NCBI RefSeq assembly: GCF_900101875.1
Contig: NZ_FNAI01000001.1
Location: 930,001 to 994,000 of the forward strand
Source of the DNA: Mucilaginibacter pineti
GTDB taxonomy: Bacteria; Bacteroidota; Bacteroidia; Sphingobacteriales; Sphingobacteriaceae
Reading direction: 5' to 3'
Length of the DNA: 64,000 nt
In this document: positions 1 through 10,200 of the stretch, one piece after another
Position numbering within the stretch: the first letter of the stretch is position 1
Layout: the number at the start of each line of letters is the position of its first letter
Translations under genes and position numbers: made by a program
Notes under the pieces: model-generated
What the model was told of the DNA's origin: nothing
Databases searched by the model: none
What the model saw: the letters and a program-made list of their open reading frames with translations, nothing else

Positions 1-1
1 A

Positions 2-619
2 TCAACCACTACAACAGCAATTGACATGCCCGCCGGCCCTTCAGAAGTTTTGGTGATTGCCGATGAAACCGCCAATCCGGCTTATATAGCTGCCGATCTG
101 CTGGCACAAGCCGAACATGGTATCGATAGTCAATCGGTTCTGGTGTGTACATCTACTGATATTGCGAATGCAACATTGGCCGAAATTGCAAAACAATTGC
201 CCGTATTGCCCCGTGCCGAAATTGCACAGTTGGCTTTGGATAATTCTTACATTATCGTAACAGATAATTTGAATAACGCAATGCAGTTTAGCAACAAATA
301 TGCGCCTGAACACCTGATACTGGCCACAGAAAACTGGTCACAGATTTCAGATAAAATAATAAATGCGGGTTCGGTTTTCCTTGGAAATTTAACTCCGGAA
401 AGTGCCGGCGACTATGCATCGGGCACCAATCACACGCTGCCAACCAGCAGCTATGCGCGGGCTTACTCAGGTGTATCTGTTGATTCATTTGTGAAAAAGA
501 TCACATTTCAGCACATCACAAGGGAAGGCTTACAAAACATCGGGCACACCGTTGAAGTTTTAGCTGAAATGGAAGGATTGCACGCGCATAGGAATGCGGT
601 GAGTATAAGAAAGAGTTAA
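2..619 (+). CDS. hisD: Histidinol dehydrogenase, C-terminal part (5' end cut by window)
   Basis: Catalyses the last two steps of histidine synthesis, the NAD-dependent oxidation of L-histidinol to L-histidine. The reading frame is already open at base 2, so only about the last 205 residues of a roughly 430-residue enzyme are present. The visible family signatures are AIDMPAGPSEVLV at the start, the APEHL motif with the conserved Glu-His pair, the SAGDYASGTNHTLPT block, and the C-terminal EGLHAHRNAV with the last conserved His. It is the first visible gene of a forward his operon and is followed by a REP-like palindrome and then hisC. An internal ATG at 26 is not the real start, because the conserved sequence continues upstream of it. 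Confidence 0.97.
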   Translation, partial: STTTTAIDMPAGPSEVLVIADETANPAYIAADLLAQAEHGIDSQSVLVCTSTDIANATLAEIAKQLPVLPRAEIAQLALDNSYIIVTDNLNNAMQFSNKYAPEHLILATENWSQISDKIINAGSVFLGNLTPESAGDYASGTNHTLPTSSYARAYSGVSVDSFVKKITFQHITREGLQNIGHTVEVLAEMEGLHAHRNAVSIRKS

Positions 620-629
620 TAATAAAGTT

Positions 630-706
630 TGTCATTCTGAGGAACGAAGAATCTATTCTACAACATAAAGGATCGGTTAATAGATACTTCGTTCCTCAGG
701 ATGACA
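630..706. repeat. REP-like palindromic element between hisD and hisC
   Basis: Two 28-base arms (630-657 and 679-706) are inverted copies with 26 of 28 bases matching, around a 21-base loop. The arm begins TGTCATTCTGAGGAACGAAG. From memory, closely similar GTCATTCTGAG..GAAGAATCT words recur in many Bacteroidota genomes as REP-like elements. It fills almost the whole hisD-hisC spacer. As RNA it would form a strong hairpin without a U tract, so it is probably not a simple terminator. Confidence 0.75.
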
Positions 707-726
707 TAAATAAGATTAAGATTGAA

Positions 727-1773
727 ATGTATAACATCAACAATATACTAAGAGAAAACATCAAAAACCTTACTCCCTATTCGTCCGCACGAGATGAGTA
801 CCAGGGCGAGGCAAGTGTTTTTTTAGATGCCAATGAAAATGCCTACGGCTCGCCTTTAGATCAGCAGTTTAACCGCTATCCCGATCCCTTGCAATACAAG
901 GTAAAAATGCGTTTAAGCGAAATTAAGGGTGTGCCTGCACGTAATATATTTATTGGTAACGGCAGCGACGAAGCAATAGACATTCTATTCCGCAGCTTTT
1001 GCAATCCGGGTGTGGATAACGTGATCATTGTTCCTCCTACCTATGGTATGTACCAGGTATCGGCAAATATAAATGATGTGGAGGCCCGCAAAGTTTTACT
1101 TACCGAAGATTACCAGCTTAACCTGGAAGGCATTGCCGAAGCTATCGACAAAAACACTAAACTCATCTTCATCTGTTCGCCAAATAACCCAACCGGTAAC
1201 TCCATTAACCGCGAAGATGTGGAAACCCTGCTGGCTAACTTTAACGGATTGGTGATTGTTGATGAGGCTTATATAAATTTTAGTCGTCAAAAAACTTTCA
1301 TACAGGAACTTACCGAATATGCTAATCTTGTAGTGCTGCAAACGCTTTCCAAAGCATGGGGACTTGCAGGCTTACGCATAGGTATGGCATTTGCCAGCGA
1401 GGAGATTATAGAAGTGATGAACAAGGTAAAACCGCCTTATAACGTCAACGAATCATCACAGCAACTGGCTTTAGAAGCATTAGCCAATGTAGACCAAGTG
1501 AACGGCTGGATCCGTGAAACATTGCTGCAGCGCGATAGATTGGTGCTTGCCATAAAAGAGTTCGAATTTGTACTGGATATTTATCCCTCAGATGCAAACT
1601 TCATCCTTGTAAAAACTACTGATGCTAATGGCATTTATGATTTCCTTGTTAACAAAGGAATCATTGTACGTAACCGCTCAAAAGTTGAGCTTTGCGAGGG
1701 CAGCCTACGCATAACTGTTGGAACACCCGAAGAAAATACGATTTTATTGGATACCCTGAAAACGTTTAAATAA
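727..1773 (+). CDS. hisC: Histidinol-phosphate aminotransferase
   Basis: PLP-dependent class I/II aminotransferase that converts imidazole-acetol phosphate and glutamate to L-histidinol phosphate. At 348 residues it has the usual length. The visible motifs are DANENAYGSP near the N terminus, GNGSDEAID in the cofactor phosphate region, SPNNPTGN, VDEAYINF, and SKAWGLAGLRIG, which contains the Schiff-base lysine K209. The C-terminal IIVRNRSKVELCEGSLRITVGTPEEN matches the HisC C-terminal block in type. It lies between hisD and hisB in the same direction. The start at 727 is the first ATG after the upstream palindrome. Confidence 0.96.
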   Translation: MYNINNILRENIKNLTPYSSARDEYQGEASVFLDANENAYGSPLDQQFNRYPDPLQYKVKMRLSEIKGVPARNIFIGNGSDEAIDILFRSFCNPGVDNVIIVPPTYGMYQVSANINDVEARKVLLTEDYQLNLEGIAEAIDKNTKLIFICSPNNPTGNSINREDVETLLANFNGLVIVDEAYINFSRQKTFIQELTEYANLVVLQTLSKAWGLAGLRIGMAFASEEIIEVMNKVKPPYNVNESSQQLALEALANVDQVNGWIRETLLQRDRLVLAIKEFEFVLDIYPSDANFILVKTTDANGIYDFLVNKGIIVRNRSKVELCEGSLRITVGTPEENTILLDTLKTFK

Positions 1774-1816
1774 CCATCCAAGGTAAATCACTAACTCACT
1801 AATTCAAAATTGCACA

Positions 1817-2956
1817 ATGAAGCTGCAGAAAATACTCTTTGTAGACCGCGACGGTACCATGATCTGCGAAACACCGGATGAGCAGATAGATTCCTTTGAG
1901 AAACTTACGTTTTACCCCGGCGCGTTAACCTACCTGCCTAAAATAGCCAAGGAACTTGATTTTGAGCTGGTAATGGTTACCAATCAGGATGGCTTAGGAA
2001 CTCCGGTATATCCAGAGGATACTTTTTGGCCGGTACATAATTTCATTCTTAAAACCTTTGAAGGTGAAGGTGTAAAATTCGCTAACCAGATCATCGACCG
2101 TACCTTTGCTGCAGATAAAGCTCCTACCCGTAAACCGGGAACCGCTTTGTTAACCCAATACTTCGATACTGAAAAGTATGATCTGAAAGGCTCCTTTACC
2201 ATTGGCGACCGGAAGAACGATGTACTGCTTGGTCGTAATTTAGGTGCAAAGGCCATCTGGCTTAACAACCACAGCAATTTGGGCGGAGGCGAGTTTACCG
2301 AAGCTGATCATATTGCAGATACTATAGCCCTTGAAACTACAGACTGGCAAAAGATCTACGAGTTTTTAAAACTTGGCGAGCGTGTTTTTGAGCATCGCCG
2401 TACCACTAAAGAAACCGATATCTACATAAAAATAAACCTTGACGGTACCGGCAACGCAAAGATATCAACCGGTCTGCATTTTTTTGATCACATGCTTGAC
2501 CAGATTGCCCGTCACGGCAGCATCGACCTGGAGATAACCGCCAAAGGAGATCTGCATATCGACGAGCACCATACTATTGAGGATACAGGCATTGCTTTGG
2601 GCGAGATTTTTGCTACTGCATTAGGCAACAAAATGGGTATTGAACGTTATGGTTTTTGCCTGCCAATGGATGATTGCCTGGCACAGGCGGCTATTGATTT
2701 TGGCGGTCGCAACTGGATAGTTTGGGACGCCGAATTTAAGCGTGAAAAAGTTGGCGATGTACCTACCGAAATGTTTTACCACTTCTTTAAATCATTCAGC
2801 GATGCCTCAAAAAGCAACCTGAATATAAAAGCCGAAGGACAAAACGAACATCACAAAATTGAAGCTATATTTAAAGCCTTTGCAAAGGCAATAAAAGTGG
2901 CCGTAAAACGTGATGTAGATAAGATGGTTTTACCAAGTACAAAGGGACTTTTGTAG
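1817..2956 (+). CDS. hisB: Bifunctional histidinol-phosphatase / imidazoleglycerol-phosphate dehydratase
   Basis: Fused two-step enzyme. The N-terminal HAD phosphatase (about residues 1-165) has the DRDGT nucleophile motif at residues 10-14, the VTNQDG block and the GDRKNDV metal-binding motif. It dephosphorylates histidinol phosphate. The C-terminal dehydratase (about 185-379) has [38 protein letters not shown] and [16 protein letters not shown], the Mn-binding His/Glu clusters of IGPD. The 379-residue length fits the fused HisB type found in enterobacteria and many Bacteroidota, rather than separate genes. It starts 43 bases after hisC. Confidence 0.97.
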   Translation: MKLQKILFVDRDGTMICETPDEQIDSFEKLTFYPGALTYLPKIAKELDFELVMVTNQDGLGTPVYPEDTFWPVHNFILKTFEGEGVKFANQIIDRTFAADKAPTRKPGTALLTQYFDTEKYDLKGSFTIGDRKNDVLLGRNLGAKAIWLNNHSNLGGGEFTEADHIADTIALETTDWQKIYEFLKLGERVFEHRRTTKETDIYIKINLDGTGNAKISTGLHFFDHMLDQIARHGSIDLEITAKGDLHIDEHHTIEDTGIALGEIFATALGNKMGIERYGFCLPMDDCLAQAAIDFGGRNWIVWDAEFKREKVGDVPTEMFYHFFKSFSDASKSNLNIKAEGQNEHHKIEAIFKAFAKAIKVAVKRDVDKMVLPSTKGLL

Positions 2957-2968
2957 TGGGCGGTTTAC

Positions 2969-3037
2969 AGTTTGCAGTCAGCAGTTATAAGTTTGACAAG
3001 CAAATTGAAGCCAACTGCAAACTAATAACTGCAAACT
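2969..3037. repeat. Compound inverted repeat in the hisB-hisH spacer
   Basis: AGTTTGCAGT (2969-2978) pairs perfectly with ACTGCAAACT (3028-3037). The adjacent CAGTTATAAGTTTG (2982-2995) pairs 13/14 with 3018-3031. The word AACTGCAAACT therefore occurs twice on the right side. The element occupies nearly all of the spacer and ends only a few bases before the hisH ATG. Confidence 0.6.
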
Positions 3038-3040
3038 AAA

Positions 3041-3631
3041 ATGATAGGCATAATAAGATACGGCGCCGGTAATATATTTTCGCTCACAGCGGCTTTGGAA
3101 CGTTTGGGTATTCCCTATGGGATGATAAACAGCGAGGCCGATTTTGAGCAATATGACCGTTATATTATTCCCGGCGTAGGCCATGCCGGTGCAGCAATGA
3201 AAAAGCTGGAGCAAACCGGATTGGTGCCTACAATTAAGGCGCTCAACAAACCCACTTTGGGTATTTGCGTGGGTATGCAATTACTCACCTCCTACTCCGA
3301 AGAAGGCAATTCTAACCTGCTGAATCTCTTCCCAATTAAAACATTAAGGTTTAAGGATAGTAATTTATACAAGGTGCCGCACACCGGCTGGAACCAGGTA
3401 TTTCCTCAAAAGGAAAACCCGCTATTTGAAAATATACCGTCAGGTTCACACTTTTACTTTGTACATTCATACTTTATTGAGTACGATGAAGCATATACTT
3501 TATCGTCTGCAAATTACAACAATAAATTTTCGGCATCAATTTGGCGGGATAATTTTTATGGCGTACAATTCCACCCCGAAAAATCGGGCACGTACGGCGA
3601 AACACTATTAACTAATTTTTATAAATTATAA
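3041..3631 (+). CDS. hisH: Imidazole glycerol phosphate synthase, glutaminase subunit
   Basis: Class I glutamine amidotransferase that hydrolyses glutamine and channels ammonia to HisF. The 196-residue length is standard. The catalytic triad is visible: C76 in LGICVGMQLL, and H178 and E180 in QFHPEKSGTYG. The N-terminal IRYGAGNIFSL and the oxyanion-strand IPGVGHAGAAM are typical. It is followed after only 5 bases by hisA, so the two are almost certainly co-translated. hisF lies one gene further on, which keeps the synthase subunits in the same transcript. Confidence 0.96.
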   Translation: MIGIIRYGAGNIFSLTAALERLGIPYGMINSEADFEQYDRYIIPGVGHAGAAMKKLEQTGLVPTIKALNKPTLGICVGMQLLTSYSEEGNSNLLNLFPIKTLRFKDSNLYKVPHTGWNQVFPQKENPLFENIPSGSHFYFVHSYFIEYDEAYTLSSANYNNKFSASIWRDNFYGVQFHPEKSGTYGETLLTNFYKL

Positions 3632-3636
3632 AAGAC

Positions 3637-4386
3637 ATGTACATAATTCCTGCTATAGATATTCTGAATAAAAAAGTAGTACGACTGCGTGAGGGCGATT
3701 ACCAACAAGTAACAGAATATGAAGTTACGCTCGAAGAAATGATTGAGCGCTACCAAAGCAATGGCACCAACTTTATTCACATTATTGACCTTAACGGCGC
3801 TAAAAACGACTTTACCAATCAGCAATACCTGTTTGATGTGATTCGCAAAACAGATATGAAGGTACAATATGGCGGTGGTATCCGCAGTATTGATAAAGTT
3901 AAGGAACTTATTGATTCTGGCGTACATCGCGTAATTGTAGGCACCCAGGCACTTACCAACCCTGAGTTTTTACCGGAGTTAGGTAAATCAATCTGCGGCC
4001 GCGACAAATGTTCAGACCAGGTTGTTATAGCGATAGATGTGTTGGATGAAGTCATCAAATACTCTGGCTGGATGGAAAGCTCGCCAATTAAATTGATGGA
4101 TTACGTTGATAAATGCCTGGCATTGGGTTTTTTCCGTTTCTTATGTACAGATATTAACAAGGATGGCAAACTGGGCGGTGCAGGTATCGAACTGTACGAA
4201 AAATTGCTTGACCATTCTCCCTTTATCAAATTAATTGCATCTGGCGGCGTAAGCTCAATGGATGATGTAGAAAAATTAAGCCATTTGAAAGTAGAGTCGG
4301 TTGTGGTGGGCAAAGCCATCTACGAAAACCGCATCAGCATTGAGGATGTGAAAAACTGGAACCTGGAATCGTTGATGTCAATATAA
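3637..4386 (+). CDS. hisA: ProFAR isomerase (HisA)
   Basis: TIM-barrel isomerase acting on the aminoimidazole carboxamide ribonucleotide intermediate upstream of HisF. At 249 residues it is slightly longer than many HisA proteins. Visible features are IIPAIDILNKKVVRLREGDY at the start with the catalytic Asp (D8), the QYGGGIRS phosphate-binding loop, the VIAIDVLDE strand, and the second phosphate site IASGGVSSMDD. The assignment to HisA rather than its paralogue HisF rests on AIDILNKKVVRL at the N terminus and on the presence of a separate hisF just downstream. Confidence 0.95.
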   Translation: MYIIPAIDILNKKVVRLREGDYQQVTEYEVTLEEMIERYQSNGTNFIHIIDLNGAKNDFTNQQYLFDVIRKTDMKVQYGGGIRSIDKVKELIDSGVHRVIVGTQALTNPEFLPELGKSICGRDKCSDQVVIAIDVLDEVIKYSGWMESSPIKLMDYVDKCLALGFFRFLCTDINKDGKLGGAGIELYEKLLDHSPFIKLIASGGVSSMDDVEKLSHLKVESVVVGKAIYENRISIEDVKNWNLESLMSI

Positions 4387-4411
4387 GCGGCGAAACCCTT
4401 TTAATATAAAT

Positions 4412-4494
4412 TGTCATTGCGAGCGCAGCGTGGCAATCTCACCTGCGAAGTTTGCTACCGGCATAATGAGATTGCTTAGTTGCTCGATGTGACA
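4412..4494. repeat. REP-like palindromic element between hisA and hisF (second type)
   Basis: The left arm 4412-4441 begins TGTCATTGCGAGCGCAGCG and ends GGCAATCTCA. The right arm 4467-4494 begins TGAGATTGC and ends TGTGACA. The outer 9-10 bases pair well and the middle is degenerate. This is the well-known GTCATTGCGAGCG..GGCAATCTC word seen in many Bacteroidota genomes (from memory), and it differs from the element at 630-706. Confidence 0.7.
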
Positions 4495-4507
4495 TATTTA
4501 CATAACC

Positions 4508-5263
4508 ATGCTTGCAAAAAGAATTATCCCTTGTTTAGATGTTAAAGATGGCCGCACCGTAAAAGGTGTAAACTTCGTTGATCTGCGTGATGCCGGCGAC
4601 CCAGTTGAACTGGCCTGGAACTACTCGCGCCAGGGTGCCGACGAACTGGTATTTCTGGATATTACGGCCACGGTTGAGCGTCGTAAAACAATGGTAGAAC
4701 TGGTAAAATCGGTTGCGAGGCAAATCAATATCCCCTTTACCATAGGCGGCGGCATTAACGAAATTGCCGATGCTGATGCGCTTTTAAATGCAGGTGCCGA
4801 TAAAATTTCCATTAACTCGGCAGCGGTACGCAACCCGGCGCTTATTGATGAATTGGCCAAAACATTTGGGGTACAGTTTGTGGTGATAGCAGTTGATACC
4901 CGCAGCATAGGCGATAAAAACATTGTACACCTTAACGGCGGTCGCCTGCCAACAGAGCGGGAAACGTTAGAGTGGATAATGGAAGCCGAAAGCCGTGGTG
5001 CAGGAGAGATACTACTTACCTCCATGGATCATGATGGTACCAAAAACGGGTTTGATAACGGCCTCTTAAAGATCATTAACGATGCCGTTCATATACCCGT
5101 AATAGCATCGGGTGGCGCAGGCGCGGTGCAGCATTTTGTTGATGTATTTGAAAAAACAAATGTAGATGCAGCTTTAGCAGCTTCGGTATTTCACTATGGT
5201 GAAATATTGATACCCGATTTAAAAGAGATATTGAAAAGTAATAATATTGAGGTGAGGATATGA
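4508..5263 (+). CDS. hisF: Imidazole glycerol phosphate synthase, cyclase subunit
   Basis: TIM-barrel cyclase that uses ammonia from HisH to form imidazole glycerol phosphate and AICAR. Its 251 residues match the family. It carries [19 protein letters not shown] with catalytic D11, FTIGGGI at the first phosphate site, [20 protein letters not shown] with the second catalytic Asp, [13 protein letters not shown] and the [12 protein letters not shown] phosphate site. It is the last carbon-skeleton step gene before hisIE in this operon. Confidence 0.97.
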   Translation: MLAKRIIPCLDVKDGRTVKGVNFVDLRDAGDPVELAWNYSRQGADELVFLDITATVERRKTMVELVKSVARQINIPFTIGGGINEIADADALLNAGADKISINSAAVRNPALIDELAKTFGVQFVVIAVDTRSIGDKNIVHLNGGRLPTERETLEWIMEAESRGAGEILLTSMDHDGTKNGFDNGLLKIINDAVHIPVIASGGAGAVQHFVDVFEKTNVDAALAASVFHYGEILIPDLKEILKSNNIEVRI

Positions 5264-5270
5264 GTTTTGA

Positions 5271-5421
5271 GGTCTGTGTTCTGATATCAGTCGTCTGAGT
5301 ATTTTAGCGCATATAATAATGCGTTATTACTTTCAGCCACAAACAAATCACTCATTTCGGAAAACAGAACCAAAATCGTAGAAAACACAAAACAGACCAC
5401 CGACCTCAGAATACAGACCAC
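5271..5421. repeat. Inverted repeat flanking the hisF-hisIE spacer
   Basis: GGTCTGTGTTCTGA (5271-5284) is matched 13/14 by an inverted copy at 5408-5421. Further related CAGACC words occur at 5395-5400 and 5416-5421. The arms lie at the two ends of the 165-base spacer, one just after the hisF stop and one just before the hisIE start. The 120 bases between contain no gene. Confidence 0.55.
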
Positions 5422-5428
5422 AGATACC

Positions 5429-6016
5429 ATGAATATAGATTTCAGCAAAACAGACGGTTTAGTACCGGTTATTATACAGGATGAGCAAACTTTAGAGGTG
5501 TTGATGCTGGGTTATATGAACCAGGAAGCATATGACAAAACCGTTGAAGAAAATATAGTTACCTTTTTTTCGCGCTCGAAAAACCGCTTGTGGACCAAAG
5601 GCGAAACAAGCAGCAATTTTTTGCATGTAAAAAACATCAGCATTGATTGCGATAGCGATACGCTGCTTATTAAAGTAAAGGCCGATGGCCCAACTTGCCA
5701 TACCGGCTCACGCAGCTGTTTCCAAACCGAATATAACCAGAATTTTATCCTCGAGCTGGAAAGCATTATAGCCGACAGGTACGATAACCCGGTTGAAGGA
5801 TCGTACGTGAACAAACTCCGCAAAAAAGGCCTAAACAAAATAGCCCAAAAGGTTGGCGAAGAAGGTGTGGAAACTGTTATTGCTGCCCTTGCCGAAACTG
5901 AAACAGACCTGATTAATGAATCGTCTGACCTTGTGTTTCACCTATTGGTATTGCTTCGTGAAAAAGGCCTTACTTTGCAAACAATCGCTAAAAATCTGGA
6001 AGAAAGACATAAGTAG
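5429..6016 (+). CDS. hisIE: Bifunctional phosphoribosyl-AMP cyclohydrolase / phosphoribosyl-ATP pyrophosphatase
   Basis: Carries out the second and third steps of histidine synthesis. The N-terminal HisI part (about residues 1-105) shows [27 protein letters not shown] and the metal-binding cysteine block [19 protein letters not shown]. The C-terminal HisE part (about 110-195) shows the MazG-like helices with [16 protein letters not shown] and [13 protein letters not shown]. The total of 195 residues is usual for the fused protein. It closes the visible his operon. The following gene encodes an unrelated WD40 protein. Confidence 0.97.
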   Translation: MNIDFSKTDGLVPVIIQDEQTLEVLMLGYMNQEAYDKTVEENIVTFFSRSKNRLWTKGETSSNFLHVKNISIDCDSDTLLIKVKADGPTCHTGSRSCFQTEYNQNFILELESIIADRYDNPVEGSYVNKLRKKGLNKIAQKVGEEGVETVIAALAETETDLINESSDLVFHLLVLLREKGLTLQTIAKNLEERHK

Positions 6017-6028
6017 TTTTTGCTCATG

Positions 6029-6093
6029 GTTCATAGTTAACGGTTCATGGCATCCCCATGGTTACAATGATCTATGAACCATTAACCATGAAC
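6029..6093. repeat. Inverted repeat between hisIE and the WD40 gene
   Basis: A 22-base arm at 6029-6050 pairs with 6072-6093 (19 of 22). The arms are built of GTTCATAG/GTTCATGG words, so the element is also an imperfect tandem repeat. It fills most of the 87-base spacer. There is no U tract. Confidence 0.55.
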
Positions 6094-6103
6094 TTTAAAA
6101 ACA

Positions 6104-7006
6104 ATGACCGCAGAAAAAATTGCTGAACTAACCGGACATAGCAACCCCATTTTCACACTGGAATTATCGCAAAAACCAGGCATTTTATTTACCGGTGGTA
6201 ATGATAAGGGGATTGTAGAGTGGAGCCTGAAAGATAACACCTTTATAAAAGTGATGTTTCCGGTTAAGGCTTCTGTTTATGCTATTCACGGCCCTGTAGG
6301 TTATCCCCTATTGTTTACCGGCCTGCGCAGCGGTCAGGTTTTGGTGTTTGATTTTATACAGCAGCAAATAACAAAATCGCTTAATCATCATCTGAAACCA
6401 ATTTTCGATATTAAAACCGTAAACCATAAAAAGGAATTATTAATTGCCTCCGAAGATGGTACGGTGTCGGTTTGGAGCCTGGATGATTTAGCGATAATTC
6501 ATAGCATTAAAGTATCAGCCGATACTATCCGTTGTATTGCCATCTCTCCCGATGAGAAACAGGTTGCTTTTGGCTGCCGCGATAACACCATCCAAATTTA
6601 CGACCTGGAAGATTATACGCTGATAAAATCCCTGCATGGGCATACCATGTCAGTATTTTCACTGGCTTACAGTCCGGATGGTACTTATTTGATATCTGGC
6701 GGCCGGGATGCCCAATTGAAGATATGGGATACAGCAGGTTATCAGCTTATAAAAAACATCCCGGCACATCTGTTTGCGGTAAATCACATCCTCTTTCATC
6801 CTACTCAACCCTATTTTGCCACCGCGAGCATGGATAAAAGCATTAAGATCTGGAGCTCCGAAGATTTCAAACTATACAAGATCATCAGCCGCGAAAAAGG
6901 TTATGCGAGCCATCCATTATCAATAAATAAACTGGCATGGACAGGCAACCACTTATTATCGGTTAGCGATGATAAAAATATTATGATATGGGATATTAAA
7001 TTCTAA
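6104..7006 (+). CDS. WD40-repeat protein, probable seven-bladed beta-propeller
   Basis: A 300-residue protein made almost entirely of seven WD40 repeats. Their closing strands read IVEWSL, VLVFDF, VSVWSL, IQIYDL, LKIWDT, IKIWSS and IMIWDI, with GH or SPDG turns in between (GHSNPIF, GHTMSVFSLAYSPDGTYL). Seven repeats give one closed propeller. There is no signal peptide or membrane segment, so it is probably a cytoplasmic protein-interaction scaffold. No enzymatic domain is seen and the partner is unknown. It follows hisIE after 87 bases in the same direction, but a link to histidine synthesis cannot be inferred. Confidence 0.9.
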   Translation: MTAEKIAELTGHSNPIFTLELSQKPGILFTGGNDKGIVEWSLKDNTFIKVMFPVKASVYAIHGPVGYPLLFTGLRSGQVLVFDFIQQQITKSLNHHLKPIFDIKTVNHKKELLIASEDGTVSVWSLDDLAIIHSIKVSADTIRCIAISPDEKQVAFGCRDNTIQIYDLEDYTLIKSLHGHTMSVFSLAYSPDGTYLISGGRDAQLKIWDTAGYQLIKNIPAHLFAVNHILFHPTQPYFATASMDKSIKIWSSEDFKLYKIISREKGYASHPLSINKLAWTGNHLLSVSDDKNIMIWDIKF

Positions 7007-7114
7007 CATCACCTCTCTTAACTCCAACCTTCTTTAATAAAAATATCTTTATAGTTAATTTCACATACTCCTTTTAGGAATAAATTAATTATATATAAAT
7101 ACCGTTTGTTCATT

Positions 7115-7134
7115 TTGTTCATAGTGGTGAACAA
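7115..7134. promoter_or_regulatory. Short inverted repeat upstream of the type IX cargo gene
   Basis: TTGTTCA and TGAACAA (7 base pairs) flank TAGTGG in the AT-rich 252-base spacer 7007-7258. It lies about 125 bases before the start of the secreted protein gene. The size and symmetry suit a dimeric regulator site, but nothing ties it to a known family. A strong AGGAGG-like ribosome site sits just before the ATG at 7259, which is unusual for this phylum. Confidence 0.3.
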
Positions 7135-7258
7135 TAGAACTATTCCAATAAACCATCGTAGAAATTCCTGAACTTTAAGTAATTATCTAATAGTTAACAA
7201 CTATCATTTAATTACCTAAACAAAAATATCGCATATTTTTTATCAGGAGGGCACATAG

Positions 7259-10200
7259 ATGGGCATTTTCAGGCTGATAGCTTTAACGTTTTTTTTTACT
7301 CTTGTTATATCTTTAACAAGTAAACCTGTTTTTGCCGCCGTTTATGACTGGTATGGAAGCGCTGGAGACAATGCCTGGGCAAACAAAGCCAACTGGAAGG
7401 TTCTCGGCTTTTTGGGCGTACCTGGTACGGCATCTAATGCTCCTGGTGCAACGGATGATGTCCAAATAGGGGTAAATCAAACATTCAGCAGTGCGCCTAC
7501 TATAAGCACAAGCGTAAGCTGCAAATCTCTTAGTTTTGGAACTTTACAATCGTCAACACTTACTGTTAATGGTTCCTTAGCAGTAACCGGCGCTATAATA
7601 CAACTTCCGAGCGCTATTCAAATTAACCTTTTATCCAGCAATGTTATTACAGGTACGCTTGCAGGCTCCGGCACTGTAACCTGCACCTCTTTACAAGCCG
7701 GCGATTTAATTACCGCGTTCAACATCAATGCCCTGTCTCAAAATTTCATCCAATTTGTATCAACTGTAAACTCCTTAACAATTACAGGCAATATAAATGT
7801 TTACAGCACAACATATTTTGCAACAGTTGTGCCCTTGGGCTTTAATAACGCAGCATTTTATTTACGAGGTGGCACTGCAACGGTTACCGGCCAAATACTT
7901 ACTGCTACCGGAATTACAGGCCTCCTTTCAATAGGAACATCAACTGCCATTGCCACTTTTAGTGTTGATGTACCTACCGGCTCAGCATTAAATCCTACAT
8001 TAAAACTTACCAATACCCTACCAATTGACCCTTCAAGCATAAATGGCTCTATCGATTTTTATAGTAATACGGGCGGTACGGGTATTGCCACAACCGAGTA
8101 TGCGGGCGCAAGCGCACAAACGGTTTACTCAAATACTGCCGGCAAACTTGATCATTCACCTTCAACCTATCAAAACCTAACTTTTTCATCTGCAGGGCAA
8201 AAGAACATACAATCCGGCGCCCTGCTTATAGCCGGTAATTGGAGTTCGGCAGGCGGAAAGGTTGACGCTGTAGCTACTAACCCAACAGTTACATTTCAAG
8301 GCACCACACAGTCGCTTACAGATGGCGGCTCCGATAGCCCCAATGGAGTAGTATTTAGAAATGTAATATTTAAAGGCGGCGGTACAAAAACAATAAGCTC
8401 GGGCAATTTCGCTGTTAATGATATAGGTATATTATCGGTTAAGGAAAGCTCGGCATTGGCCGCGGGTGGCAATCTTACCCTGCAGTCGGATGCTATTGGC
8501 TCGGCAAGCGTTGACGCCTTGCCCTTAGGATCGTCAATAAGTGGAAACGTGAAGGTGCAACGCTTTATACAGGGCAGCAGTACCAGTCTGTCAAAAAGAG
8601 GTTACAGGTTTATGTCGTCGTCTGTTTATACTGCAACATCATTAATAACCGGTGCAAAGGTATTCGACTTTAATTACCTCCTGTCGAGCATATATTTATC
8701 AGGCGCAGCCGGTGGCGGTTTCAATGTAACAACCACCACTAATCCATCTTTATATTTATACAGGGAAGATCTCGTTCCTTTAACAGGCGGATTCACAACC
8801 GGCAGCAACTACAAAGGCATCGCCAAAATAAACAATACCAACTTATACGATATTGGCACCCAAAAACGGCTAACCAAAACAAACGTTAATGATACCACCG
8901 TTAACGTACCAGTTGGTAATGGCTTTCTGATGTTTTTCAGGGGCGACAAAACCGACAACGGTACACAAACAGGTACAAAAACAACACTGCCATACGATTT
9001 CCCGGAAAACGTAACGCTCACACAAGTAGGCAATTTAAATACGGGTACCGTAGATGTAATATTATGGTTCAGAACGGATAAATTATTATCCTACACTAAT
9101 AACAGTTTAGCAAACGCTTTGCCACGCGGGCATAATTTTGTAGGGAATCCTTACCCTTCAACCATAAACTGGGAGAAATTTAACAGGGCGTCTACACTAA
9201 ATCAGTCGTCTATTTACGGTGCAAATTTCCCAGCTGCGGCTACTGCACCTATGGCAATTTGGTTTACCAATCCGTCTACCCACCAGTTTGATGCTTATAT
9301 TCAAAAATCGGGCACGATAACTACTGCCGATACAACTACAACCATTAACCCCAGTGCTTTGTATACCGGCGCGGCCAGTAACATGATTGCAAGCGGCCAG
9401 GGCTTTTTTATACAGGCCACCGCGGCAAATCAATCGCTGTCATTCCGGGAAACTGCCAAGAGCACCTTACAACCTACCGCGTCAAACCTTTTGCAGTTAA
9501 TGAGCGTGCATACCCCTCTTGCAGCTATTGCTGTTGCACCAGATCCTAATCCCGATGCTGACCGTGGCCCCGATGCTGTTATCGCCCTTAAAATGCGTAT
9601 GGATTCTATTAATACAGATGAAATTGCTATTGGCTTCAACTATAAATGCAGCCCATTATACATAAATGGCGAAGATGCTGAAGATATGGGCGGGAACGGT
9701 GCATTATTAAGCTTATCTGTATTATCGGCAGATAGCGTAAACCTTGCAATAAGCCGCGTACCGCTTTTAAAAAGCACGCAGCAGGTATATCCGCTTTTTG
9801 TAAGCGCTGTAAATTCAGGCCTTTACAAGCTGGAACTAAGCCGTCAGGTTAATTTACCTGGAGTTTACGAAGTTTGGCTAAAAGATGCCTTCACAAATGA
9901 TTCATTGGATATGAGAACAAATAAGGTTTACAGCTTTAATATTTATAAAGATCAACCTGCAACGTATGGCAATAAACGCTTTAGCCTGGTGGTTCGTCCT
10001 AATCAACGTTTAGGTTTACACCTGTTGAATTTTACAGCGGCAAGAGTGACAACAGGTGTAAAAACAACATGGCTGGTAGAAAACGAGGCCGATTACACCA
10101 GTTTTTCACTGGAGCGCAGTACTGATAATGGCAAAACGTTTGAAAGTCTTGATTCTACCAAATCAACAGCCATTGGCAATTACGGATTTACAGATAAGTT

